Source of the DNA: Arabidopsis thaliana
Taxonomy: Eukaryota > Streptophyta > Magnoliopsida > Brassicales > Brassicaceae
Length of the DNA stretch: 64,000 nt
Reading direction: 5' to 3'
Assembly (NCBI RefSeq): GCF_000001735.4
Contig: NC_003071.7
Location: 7,991,151 to 8,055,150, forward strand
The translations under genes were made by a program, and so were the position numbers. Positions 26,080-37,210 of the stretch are shown one piece after another (position 1 is the stretch's first letter; each line of letters starts with the position of its first letter). The notes beneath the pieces were generated by a model. It searched no databases, was not told where the DNA came from, and saw only the letters and a program-made list of their open reading frames with translations.

Positions 26080-27900
26080 AGTGATTTGATTAGTGTTTTA
26101 TATTAAAAGTCTTGGGTTCCCTATATATTATCTTAGGGTTTAGTATTCTTCCATCAAAAAGTATTTAATTGATTATTTGGATTCATCAGAAGAAACATTT
26201 CTATTTGAACAAATATATACTATTCTATTTTTTTATGATGATATGTATAGAACTTGGTACCACTATTCACTTTTTAAAAAATTTGTTTCCGATTTTTAAA
26301 ATTCAAATCATGTTAGATAAACAAAAAAAAATCCCTTTTTTTAATAGTATTATTAGTTTTAACCAAATAATAATTTTAAACTTACATAGCAAACAAAATT
26401 GAATGAGATGAATATATTTTGGTCACTTTTTTGGTTGCTCCACGCGCTACCATCTCTTCCTTGACAAGTTGAAGGAGTCTGTGGTCTTTTTAACACACAC
26501 ATGTGTTACTCACTATATTATACAGTTTATGGTGCTATATTCTTTATTTCATCTTCCAAATAGGTTATTCTTACAATTCACCCTTAAAAAAAATAAAAAG
26601 TATTTTTTTTTTGTTGCACTTACACAATCCTCTAACTACACAAACTTTTGATTTACTTAAGTTGTGACAACTGAACCCGGGGTCTAAAAGAACACGTGAA
26701 ATATCCAGAACTTTATTCAATAAATTCTCATGAAAGGTCTTTAAAAACATTGCCATAGTTGCATCTTAAAAGCTTGAACGTAAGTAACAACATAAACAAA
26801 AATCCTTATTTGAAAATTGAAATCATAAACTTAGAACAAAGAAATGTCTTTGTTGAAATCCTAAAACCATGTTAGAATCCCGTCGTATATAGCGCCTTTC
26901 CACTCCGCTCCTAGTCCTCTCCTGCCACCATTTTCCGGGAACATGAGCAACAAGTTACTCAATGAGGACGATATTTCTTGCCCACATGATCCATAGAACG
27001 ACAAGGTACAAGCAGGCACCACACAATTATAGAATAGCTAACAATATATATATGCTCTTGCAACCAACAAACAAGCAACAACAATTCGGTTCCCTTTTAT
27101 CTGTGTGCACCCGTCTCCTCAGGCTCGTCAGTCGTTCACGGGCCGCAACATAGTAGTCCTATATATTTATGCATTTGGTCCGACAAGCAATCCTACAATA
27201 TATCTTTCCCGGTCATATGGTACATGCTAACCTCTATCATCTCCACTTATCCCATCTCATTCTCTTTATCAAACCTTGCATATTGTAGGTCCTCCTATTT
27301 CTTCTTTAAAACTTTGCAATTCTCTAGGTTCTCCTTATCTCCTTTTAACAACCTAACAAGTTTCAGGTCTTGCCACACAATCATCACATAGTCTTATGCT
27401 TATAACATTATCACATAGTCAAAATTATTTCACATATCATAACTAGACCATATCTACACAGTACAAGAACAATAACAAAAGGTAACTATAGATCCACAAG
27501 TCACAATCCTCATCTTAGCGATAACGAGATGGTACATTTGGACGGAGATAGGTCATGCAATTATGACTTATTCAAGAGTTCCTCCCTTCAATTAAATTAA
27601 ACGAATTTTAGTAATTAACATTGAATTTTACTGCAAATAACCTACTAGATTTGATTTAGCGCAAAGTAAAATACATAAAACTACTTATAGATTTAGGTGA
27701 ATAAAGGATATAAGATATCAAGAAAAGTAGTAAAATATTGATGAATTCATTTCTTACATAATCACTCGTTCTTATAGAAAACTCATACTTTTCACACAAA
27801 AAGAGTATGTGGCTAAAACATTAAGTTCTCCGTTTTTCTTAAGCATTACGTAGATCTTCCTTTATTAGTATATAAGATATTTATTTAATTTATATCAGAG
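26080..27900. other. Repeat remnants, no gene
   Basis: Near 26115 a segment TTGGGTTCCCTATATATTATC then TTAGGGTTTAGTATTC matches, with gaps, a segment near 23993, so two pieces of one dispersed repeat lie 2.1 kb apart. The part around 26660-27180 is more GC-rich than its surroundings (GAACCCGGGGTC, CACGGGCCGC), which suggests an old insertion, but no domain or terminal repeat is visible. Confidence 0.35.
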
Positions 27901-27978
27901 CTTACTATGTCTTAAATATAGTCTCACTTAATCTACAGAAGCTAAACTTTAGATTATGACTTATATTAGTCCACCGTG

Positions 27979-28164
27979 TTCGATCAGAGCAAGTGGAGAT
28001 AAGCGGTATAATAAGGGTCTAAAAGCCTGGTTTGCGATGCCAGATTGAGGTTAAACTTTTGATTTAGTACATAAAAGTTCTATTTAACAAACATTGCATT
28101 CGATGTAAAATGGTATTTTTCTTTTGAATTTAATTTAACATTATATCCAAAAAAAAAAAACAAA
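27979..28164 (+). mobile_element. Short retroposon with poly(A) tail and target duplication
   Basis: A 186-bp insert is flanked by direct repeats TAGTCCACCGTG (27967-27978) and TAGTCCACCATG (28165-28176), 11 of 12 identical, and ends in an A12 tract. This is the structure of a SINE or a 5'-truncated LINE. The right-hand copy of the tandem duplication lacks it, which supports a separate insertion. No clear A/B box order was established. Confidence 0.6.
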
Positions 28165-29259
28165 TAGTCCACCATGTCCTAAATTGTATCTCTAGCTCTC
28201 TCCTTATAACTTTGGACTCTCAGACAACGGCTCTCTAGTTAAACTTAAAGTTTATGCCCATCCTTTTTCCTATAGAATTATATTATAGGAGATATTCAAA
28301 AATTTATGTCTTTGTTAACTTTCTAAGATTGTTTGGTTACACAAACTATGAGACAATTTCATACCTTCAAACTTAATTATCCGCCTATCTTGTTCTTTCT
28401 CACACCATATCAACAAAAAAGACCTTGACAAATTCATTATTTATCATTTGCTACTGTAAATTAGATTCCAAAACGTAAAAAATATATCAGATAGAGTTTC
28501 CATGCAACATAACTTTATACAACCCACATGACAAGCAACTCACATGCTTTAGCTTAAGCATAAGAACTTGAAACCATTCAATTTCTTTAAAGTGACATAA
28601 TAAAAAAAAACTTGATAAATTTAGAAAACAAAAATGATACATCACCTAATCTAATGAGATTTCGAATGAGTATATGTCATCATCAAAATTCAAATCTAAT
28701 TGTTGGATGTCGTCGAAAAAAGAAGAAGCAAAATTTATGAGTTAAATGTCCCTCTAATATATTCCCTAGTAAATGGAAAACAATGTGTTATTAGATTGAC
28801 TCATCCATCCTATTATTTTTTTCACTTACTTATTTAAATTATAAACTATGAATAATTTTTGAACAATAATAATCAACGAGTAAATTTATAGGAAATACCA
28901 TTACATGACATATAATCAAACAAAATTAAGATAGATGATAAAACATCAACAAATGTCCCATAAGATGGATAACATTAAATGTTAATATATATAAGAAATT
29001 TGCATTGATTATTGTCTATATCTTCAACTACCTAATCTAGATATATGACAGAAGATCAACTTTTTTTATTCCATCCATATATTACCATATAAATAGAGGA
29101 GCTTTGTGGAAAAGAAATAAATAATTCAAGATTTTTAACTTATAAATATTAAATATGACATAATATTTGTTACCATAATGTAGATTTCTTTCTTTTTGTA
29201 TTTTAAAATATATTTCCGTTTTTGAGATTTATATCATTACTTTTCTAATACGAATTTTG

Positions 29260-29267
29260 TATAAAAG
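29260..29267 (+). promoter_or_regulatory. TATA box of the zinc-finger gene
   Basis: TATAAAAG about 100 nt before the ATG, conserved in the duplicated pseudogene at 32263-32270. Confidence 0.6.
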
Positions 29268-29367
29268 GGTACATAAGCAAAGGGGATAAGATACACTCAA
29301 TCTTAAAAAAAAAGTTTTCCATCCAAATAAGTTACATAAACCATCCTGATTTCTGTTTTCCTTCAAA

Positions 29368-30273
29368 ATGAATCACAACTCCAAAATGATTCGATCAATG
29401 TTCACTACATCTGATTTTTCAAACCATAGGGATTTGTTTTCATCTTCTCCTTCTTTTTCTTGTTACCAAAATTCACATGTCTCTTCATCTTCTTTTGGAT
29501 TTAACAATTCACAAGTGATGAGGAGAAACATTGATTATGTTTCCAGTACCGATTATTTGCCTATTAAAGATAATCCTCATCTTACTAGAGTTTCTTTCAC
29601 TCAAACCATTACTAATAGGTATAGTTCTATTGTTCCTACCAATTCACTTGATGCTGTTCAATATGATATTGAACTTGTCAAACGTGCCATGGATTCTAAA
29701 CCCAATATTTGGAATCCTGTTTTTTATCCTCCAAATTTTCTTGGTAAACAATGCGAGATTTTAAACCCTGAGCCTCTAAATGTCATTTTTCCTCACCAAA
29801 ATTCTGGAGATCGTCAATATTTAAACATGTTTTCCTTGTCATCAAAGCATAACCATGATCAAAATGTTTTCCATGAAGGCCGATCTTCGACAAAAATCCC
29901 CAAACCAACCATGTCCATTGAAAAAACTACTGAATATATAGATTGTGAAGAAAACGAGAAAAGTGACGATGCTCAATATGATGGTCGAATACATAGTTTA
30001 CCATATAAGAAATATGGTCCATATACATGTCCTAAGTGCAACAGTATATTTGATACTTCTCAAAAATTTGCTGCACATATGTCATCTCACTACAAGAGTG
30101 AAACGAATAAAGAAAGAGCTCAAAGATTTCGTGCAAGAAATAAAAGAAAATATCGTAAATTGAATCTTGAAGTTTATGGGGAGTCTCAAAAGATTAAACA
30201 AGAAGATGGGGTCCATAATGATGGAAGGAGTGACGACAAACCTATTCAACATCATAAGATTTTATTTCGTTAA
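29368..30273 (+). CDS. GAZ: Single C2H2 zinc-finger protein
   Basis: Intronless, 301 residues, ATG at 29368. The N-terminal two thirds are Ser/Asn/Phe-rich with no known domain. One C2H2 finger lies near residues 217-237: YTCPKCNSIFDTSQKFAAHM then SSHY. The expected C-x2-C and H-x3-H ligands are present, but the plant QALGGH motif is replaced by QKFAAH. A basic segment follows (RAQRFRARNKRKYRK), a likely nuclear signal. Gene order suggests AT2G18490, described as a gibberellin- and ABA-responsive zinc-finger gene (GAZ). The symbol is from memory. It is the intact member of a local tandem pair whose other copy is a pseudogene at 32388-33222. Nuclear DNA or RNA binding is an inference from the finger. 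Confidence 0.85.
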   Translation: MNHNSKMIRSMFTTSDFSNHRDLFSSSPSFSCYQNSHVSSSSFGFNNSQVMRRNIDYVSSTDYLPIKDNPHLTRVSFTQTITNRYSSIVPTNSLDAVQYDIELVKRAMDSKPNIWNPVFYPPNFLGKQCEILNPEPLNVIFPHQNSGDRQYLNMFSLSSKHNHDQNVFHEGRSSTKIPKPTMSIEKTTEYIDCEENEKSDDAQYDGRIHSLPYKKYGPYTCPKCNSIFDTSQKFAAHMSSHYKSETNKERAQRFRARNKRKYRKLNLEVYGESQKIKQEDGVHNDGRSDDKPIQHHKILFR

Positions 30274-30402
30274 TATCTTTTTTTCAATATAATGCATATT
30301 GTTTTCTTTTTCTAGTATTTCATCATATTTGTTGCTATTCGTATTGTAACTTTTATTTTCTCTTTCAATTTTAAAGTTATTTTTCTATATTAAAAAGTTC
30401 TT

Positions 30403-31030
<628 letters not shown>

Positions 31031-31083
31031 CATAGATCTTAGATCTTACCTTAGTGCATATGATATATTTTTCTTATTAGAGT

Positions 31084-33340
31084 CCTCCACTATGTCTTAG
31101 ATACAATCTCACTTACTCTATCAAAGCCAGACTTTAGATTATGACTTATTTTAGCTTAGATTCTTACACAATGACTCCTTTGTTAAACTTAAAGTTTATG
31201 CCCATCTTTATTCCTATATAATTATATTTTTGTCGTGGATCCTTCTTTAACTATTACCGCGACACAAACATCCATTTGCGAAGGTTCTATATATTGTTAA
31301 GACTTAGGACATATTGATAAAGTTTAGTTATGACTTTGTTAACTTTCTAAGATTTTTGGTTTAAACAAACCCTAAGACAAGTTCATTTATTCGATCTTAT
31401 CCGCCTCTCTTGTTCTTTCTCACACTCTTAGATAACTTTCAACCTATACAACTTCTACATTTCAAACTTTTTGTACATATATTATCTAGGGGAAGAAAAC
31501 AAAAAGCGTTGATAAACAAAAACTATATCAACAAGAAAAACCTTGAGAAATTCCTTCTATGTTGCATGAAAAAGGAAATTAATACGGTGGATAAAATATT
31601 AAAAATCAATTTACGAACGGGTACATTTTAGGAATATATATATATAATAACTAAACATTTATATTCAAATACGAAACATTAAAATCATACTCTTTTTGTT
31701 TTAAATTATTTATCGTTCAAGATTTCTACAAAAAATTAAAAAAAAACAATTAAAATTTCTACTTTATCCTTGTTTGATATATTCTCCAAAAAAAATTATT
31801 GGTCAAGTCATTAAAACTATGAAAAAAAAACTAGAATTTTTACCAACATCTGATTGAAAATATAAAACGACAACTATTATGAGACAAAATTCAAAAGCTA
31901 AAATGACAAAATTTATAGTAAATACTAAGATAGATGACAAAACTTCAACAAATGTCTTATGGATAGCATTAACTGTTAATATAAGAAATATAAGAAATTT
32001 ACATTGATTATTGTCTATATCTTCAACTACCGAATCCAGGTATATTAGTATATGACCGAAAATCAACTTTTTTGTTCCATCCATATATTACCATATAAAT
32101 AGAGGAGTTTTGGGGAAAATAATAAATGATTCAAGATTTTTCTTATAAATATTAAATATAATATAATAATAGTTAACATAATGTCGATTTCTTTCCTTTT
32201 GTATTTTAAAATACATTTCCGTTTTTGAGGTTTATATCTTTACTTTTCTAGTGCGAATTTTGTATAAAAGAGTACATAAGCAAATGACATAAGATACACT
32301 CAAATCTTAAAAAATGTCTTCCATCCCAAATAAGTTACATACTAACCGGGATACTTCTATAAACCATCGTGATTTTTTCCCATCAAAATGAATCACAACT
32401 CCAAAATGGTTCGATCGATGTTCACTACATTTGATTGTTCAAACCATAGGGATTTGTTTTCATCTTCTCCTTCTTTTTCATGTTATCAATATTCACATGT
32501 CTTCATCTTTTTTTGGATTTAACAATTCACATATGCCCTATCATATGATGAGGAGAAACATTGATTATGTTTTTGGTACCGATTATTTGCCTATTAATGA
32601 TAATATTCGTGTTACTAGAGTTTCTTTCACTCAAACCATTACTAATAGATATATATAGTTTTATTGTTCAAATAGGCCATGGATTCTAAACCCAATATAT
32701 GGAATCCTATTTTCATCCTCCAAAATTTCTTGGTAAACAATACTATATTTTGAACCCTGAGTCTCTAAATTTCATTTCTTCTCACCAAAATTCTGAAAAT
32801 CGTCTACATTTAAACATGTTTTCCTTGTCACCAAAGCAAAACCATGATCAAAATATTTTTCATGAGAGTCGGTCTTTGAAAAAAATCCCAAAACCAACCA
32901 TGTCCAATGAAAAAACTGCTGATTATATAAATTGTGAAAAAATGATAAAAGTATCGATGATCAATATGATGGTCTGACACATAGTCTACCATATGAGAAA
33001 TACGATCTATATACATGTCTTAAATGCAACAATATATTTGATATTTCTCAAAATTTTGATGTACATATGTCATCTCACTACAAGTATTATATGGATAAAA
33101 AAGGAGATTTTGAGACTTCGGACAAAAAATAAATAATTAAAAATTGTACGAGATATAATGGTGGAAATAGTGTCGATGAACCTACTCAACATTTTGAGAT
33201 AGTTAAAGAAGAGATTATTTAGGATTTTCTTTCCTTGAGATTTCTTTTTAACCTAATGAATATTGTATTTTCTTTCTAGTATTTCATCATATTTGGATAT
33301 GCGTATTGTAATTTCTATTTGCTCTAAATTTTAAAGTTAT
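31084..33340. repeat. Tandem duplication, right copy (with pseudogene)
   Basis: Counterpart of 27900-30350, diverged by substitutions and many small gaps. It starts just after the CACTA end and finishes shortly after the pseudogene. It keeps the TATA box and leader-like sequence but lacks the retroposon. Confidence 0.9.
32388..33222 (+). pseudogene. C2H2 zinc-finger pseudogene (copy of 29368-30273)
   Basis: Starts with the same MNHNSKM codons as the intact gene. A 2-nt deletion near 32499 shifts the frame, and a TATATATAG stretch near 32650 adds a stop. A deletion near 32663-32675 and later one-base changes (frame break near 32940) follow. The finger region still reads CLKCNNIFDISQNFDVHM, keeping Cys and His ligands, and the basic tail is scrambled. 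The promoter TATA is intact, so it may be transcribed. Confidence 0.9.
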
Positions 33341-34660
33341 ATCAGTTATGTGGTCTCTCTCTCACCCTCGTTGTTTTTAAAAATATATATCATGTTTAGA
33401 TTAAGTCTCCCGTCTACATATATGATATATCCAACTAGTGTATATAATCTTAAAATTTCAATGCAAATTACTGCACTATAGTGAATTAGTGACTAACTTA
33501 AAAAAAAATTAAAATAATAGTCACAAATATTTTATTGGAATTAAATATATTTTACATGATGAACACCATTATATCAACAAATTAAAATATATGACAAAAG
33601 GTTAACAAATGTCATTTGACTAAATGTAAATATCTTAACATATAAAATTATTTTTGAGTCAAATCGTTATTGTCAAGTTAGGATTAATTAAATATAGGAA
33701 TTATTGTTGATTCTTTGTACAGTTCATGGGCCATTTAAGTTTTAAGAAAAGCCCAAGTTAATTATCAAAACCCAACATAAAAGGCCAGAGTTTTCTGTTA
33801 TTGCTTTTTAATACTATCCAAGAAGGAAAAATAAATTATGTTTTATTTTATTTTATTAAAAAGTAAACATAATCTGGTTTTGTAATGGAATCGATTGAAT
33901 TGACATTTTAACTCTAGACTCTTTAACTAGTAAAGGAGCATCTACATTATATATTTTTAATGATTAAACGACACAAGTAGAAATGTAATCATATTGTAAT
34001 TTTCCAAAAAGGAAGAAAATAAATAAAGTTGAAAAATATAAATATATGGGAAAGAGATGGAGAAAGATGACTTTGGGGCATGAATCAGATTATATTGTCT
34101 CCTTGGATCCTTTGGTCGTTCCCTACTTCGCTTCTTCATTCTTCAAAAATGGATCTTTTTTGTCTTATCATACAACTTTTCACCTTCTTTTAAATATAAT
34201 ATATAATTTATTATTGCAAAATTGGCTTTTTTAAATCCCGAAAGTTTTGAAACCGTATCTTTCAATCTCATAAAAGAGCAGTGCTAATTAATACCCAACA
34301 CAAAAAAAACTCAAATAATTTAGGTAAACTTTTGACGAAGTGTATAATTACGAGTCAATATTAACAAATGTTAGTTAATTCAGCTGACAAGTGTTTGTCG
34401 AAGTGATATGTTCTTCACGTAAAATGCCTTTTTAAAATTATTAGGTTTTTCGCGCGGTAACTTTAAAAATTTGTTTGATAGTAGTTAAGTTAAAATATTA
34501 TAGTAAGACTAAGAGTATACATTTTCTCAATACATGTGATTGGGATGGTAGGAAAATAGTTACTACTTTCAAAAACCTGATAAGACAATGGATTATCGCA
34601 TATTCTTTCTTTTAAGGTAAGTTGACTATTCTGGACTTTGCTAAATGTCTTACAAGATTT
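33341..34660. other. Intergenic, nothing recognised
   Basis: AT-rich. A region near 33740-33790 has GGGCC/GCCC motifs but no gene follows within promoter distance. Confidence 0.35.
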
Positions 34661-34661
34661 T

Positions 34662-34790
34662 GGACTACTCTTTTGCTTGTTGGTTGCTAGCTTCAAATGC
34701 AAGCTAACAAGAACTGTGAGTTCTTTTTGGACTAGTCTTATTATGCTTGTTGGTTGCTAGATCCAAATGCAAGCTAATTCGAGCTAAGTA
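34662..34790. repeat. 67-bp tandem duplication
   Basis: GGACTA(C/G)TCTT then GCTTGTTGGTTGCTAG and CAAATGCAAGCTAA occurs at 34662 and 34729, with a few differences. Confidence 0.85.
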
Positions 34791-35415
34791 GAACTTTTGT
34801 ATCGGTCAAACTCGAGTTACATCAATCTTTGATGCCTAGGGGTTAGGGTTTGTATAATTTTCTTAGGATTAGCTTGTCAATTTAAGTCATAAGTATATAC
34901 AGTATAAAAAAATAGGTATCAACATTGACATCATACATGTGATGACGTTACAAAAATTATTTTAATTACATGTAATTTATTACAAGACTAGGCTAAACAT
35001 GATTCTGTGCGATACTACGATATGTAATCAAAATTGTGAATTTTTTTCCAAAATATCTTTTCGATTTTTGAAAATATGTATTAACAAAAAAAATTGATCT
35101 AAATATATAGAAAGCAAGAAAGTATTTAGGAATAAAGACAAAAAAAAAAGTTCTAAAAAAGAAATGTATTTTGTGGTAAAAAATATAAAACAATTTAGAC
35201 AGAATGTTGTTGTTTTGTATTTTAATTTAGCCGTTTAATTTCTCAACCTTTCAATTTCATAGGTGTTTGACTTGTATATGCCCACACATGGTTATGTCTT
35301 TAGTTTTTTTTTGGTACAAACTATCTTATTCCTATTAACTAAGATCGATATTTAATAAACTCTCAAGTCAAAATGGTTATATCACAATTCGGTATCTTGT
35401 TTATGATCGATACAG

Positions 35416-35518
35416 TATCATCATTCTACTGAAGAAGTAATCGAGAAAACGTATATATATGAAATCCTACATATAAATACGTTTTCTCGACTACCACCAC
35501 TTCAGAAGAACGATGATG
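35416..35518. other. Long imperfect hairpin (~103 nt)
   Basis: The left arm from ATCATCATTCT (35416) through CGAGAAAACGTAT pairs with the right arm ATACGTTTTCTCG through AGAACGATGAT (ending 35515). The stem is about 45 nt with a small internal loop near the middle, and the terminal loop is only about 12 nt. It lies 430 nt upstream of OFP7. Could be a small-RNA precursor or a tiny palindromic MITE. No known miRNA was recognised. Confidence 0.6.
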
Positions 35519-35832
35519 TGCAACTTTTCCTTCACCATTGCTATTGCCAACATCTCTGCAAATCAAGCCTTAGACGTCCACTTAACTAATTTGGGTTGCT
35601 TTTGAAAACGCAAAGTATATACATATCACACACATTCTGACCCGTCTAATGACATTCACGGTTCATTTGATCATTTAACTAAGGTAAGGTTTTAGTATGG
35701 GCAAAAAAAAGTAGGGATTCGTATAAATAACTTATATTGCAGCTGTCAACAAAAAAAAGATAATTAGTAAATGTAATGTCGGTATAAAGCATACTAAAGC
35801 AGAGAAATATTATACAATTTTATATACTCCAA

Positions 35833-35840
35833 TATAAAAG
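35833..35840 (+). promoter_or_regulatory. TATA box of OFP7
   Basis: TATAAAAG 112 nt upstream of the OFP7 start codon. Confidence 0.5.
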
Positions 35841-35951
35841 TGTTTGCATATATATAGAAGCAGAAGAGACACAAACAGTTCTCATTTGGTAAATGCTCCA
35901 TACTTTCTTCACTTCTCCAACAAAACACAAAAAACAAGAAAAGAAAAAAAA

Positions 35952-36899
35952 ATGACGAAACGTTTCAAATTAAAGATTTCAAGAATCCTCTCATTCAAAT
36001 CTTGCCGTTTAAAAGATCCTTCTTCTCTTCCTTTTAATCCTGTTTCTTCAAGTCTCCGACGTACTTCTCCACTGGTTAACTCCTCCGCCGACGTCACCAC
36101 CGTGCCGCAACGTCGCCGTTCTTCTTTCAGACTACACGTTTTAACTGTGTTTGGCTGCGGACGCTCGTCCACGCCGTTGGATGTTGATCTGAGAAACTCA
36201 CCGGTGTTATCTCCGCCGCAAACGCCGACGTTTCAGTGGGAAAGTGAAGGGAAGTGGCACGTGATTGCTCAAGTCACTGAAGAAGAATACGAAACGCCTC
36301 GTCGGAAAATATACAACGGTGGGTCGGAGAAAGATAATCGCCGGCGTTTAAAGAAGAAGGAGAAATCAAACTCTCGGCGGCGAGGGAGCATTTCCTCCGC
36401 CGAAGAAGAGACTGATAGAGAGAGTCTCTTACCATCTTCTACAAACCTCTCGCCGGAATATTCCTCTTCCGAGCTACCGCGTGTCACAAGACGTCCGAGA
36501 CAACTTCTCAAGAAGGCGGTGATCGAGGAAGAAAGTGAATCATCATCACCGCCACCGTCTCCGGCGAGACTGTCTTCGTTTGTGCAGAGATTAATGCCGT
36601 GTACGATGGCGGCGGCGGTTATGGTGGAAGGAGTGGCGGTGGTGAAGAAATCGGAGGATCCATACGAAGATTTTAAAGGATCAATGATGGAGATGATAGT
36701 AGAGAAGAAGATGTTTGAAGTAGCTGAGCTTGAACAGCTTCTTAGTTGCTTCCTATCGCTAAACGCGAAACGCCACCACCGCGCGATTGTAAGAGCGTTT
36801 TCAGAGATTTGGGTTGCTTTGTTCTCCGGTGGTAGTGGTGGTGGTCGGAGATCGTCCTCCTTCTCGAGTGTTCGACTCTCAGACTACGATGAGTGTTAA
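35952..36899 (+). CDS. OFP7: OVATE family protein
   Basis: Intronless, 315 residues. The ATG at 35952 (MTKRFKLKISRILSFKSCR) matches the basic N-terminus of OVATE proteins. An in-frame ATG at 35844 lies in the leader, too close to the TATA box at 35833 to be transcribed. The middle is Ser/Arg-rich with several basic stretches (nuclear signal). The C-terminal OVATE domain (~residues 236-292) reads DPYEDFKGSMMEMIVEK, LEQLLSCFLSLNAKRHHRAI, VRAFSEIWVALF. Family knowledge: OFPs repress transcription and interact with KNOX/BELL homeodomain and TONNEAU1-recruiting proteins to set organ shape and secondary wall formation. No key residue appears missing. Confidence 0.94.
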   Translation: MTKRFKLKISRILSFKSCRLKDPSSLPFNPVSSSLRRTSPLVNSSADVTTVPQRRRSSFRLHVLTVFGCGRSSTPLDVDLRNSPVLSPPQTPTFQWESEGKWHVIAQVTEEEYETPRRKIYNGGSEKDNRRRLKKKEKSNSRRRGSISSAEEETDRESLLPSSTNLSPEYSSSELPRVTRRPRQLLKKAVIEEESESSSPPPSPARLSSFVQRLMPCTMAAAVMVEGVAVVKKSEDPYEDFKGSMMEMIVEKKMFEVAELEQLLSCFLSLNAKRHHRAIVRAFSEIWVALFSGGSGGGRRSSSFSSVRLSDYDEC

Positions 36900-37210
36900 A
36901 ATAATAATGTTAAAAATTAAAATCCTCTGTTTATGATAATGTCTAACTAAATTCTACTAAATTTTTTTCACTTTTAGTGACGATGTAAATGTTAAATGTA
37001 AATTATGCGGCGGTGCAATTATTAAAACTGTAATCATTAAATGCGTAGGCTAATTAAAATATTGTATTTGTGCGATTTAGATTCTAATGCATAGATTGCA
37101 TATATTCATAATCGTCAACACCAAACCCAAAAAAAGATGTTCATATTCACACGCAATAATTGCTTTTCAAAAATTTCACTTTTTTGGTTACTAAAGTTAA
37201 AGTTATGTAT

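Larger units (their letters stand above)
27900..30350. repeat. Tandem duplication, left copy (with zinc-finger gene)
   Basis: Collinear with 31084-33340: matching anchors include TTTAGATTATGACTTAT (27950/31134), TTAAACTTAAAGTTTATGCC (28240/31183), TTTGTTAACTTTCTAAGATT (28311/31337), CATTGATTATTGTCTATATC (29004/32004), TATAAAAG (29260/32263) and the zinc-finger frame. Offset 2.9-3.2 kb. Confidence 0.9.

Noticed and set aside
26660..27180. LTR retrotransposon
   Set aside because: GC-richer segment with GAACCCGGGGTC, but no paired LTRs, primer site or coding domain could be found.
35844..35951. In-frame 36-codon N-terminal extension of OFP7
   Set aside because: It begins 3 nt after the TATA box, so it is unlikely to be in the mRNA, and the ATG at 35952 gives the normal OFP N-terminus.
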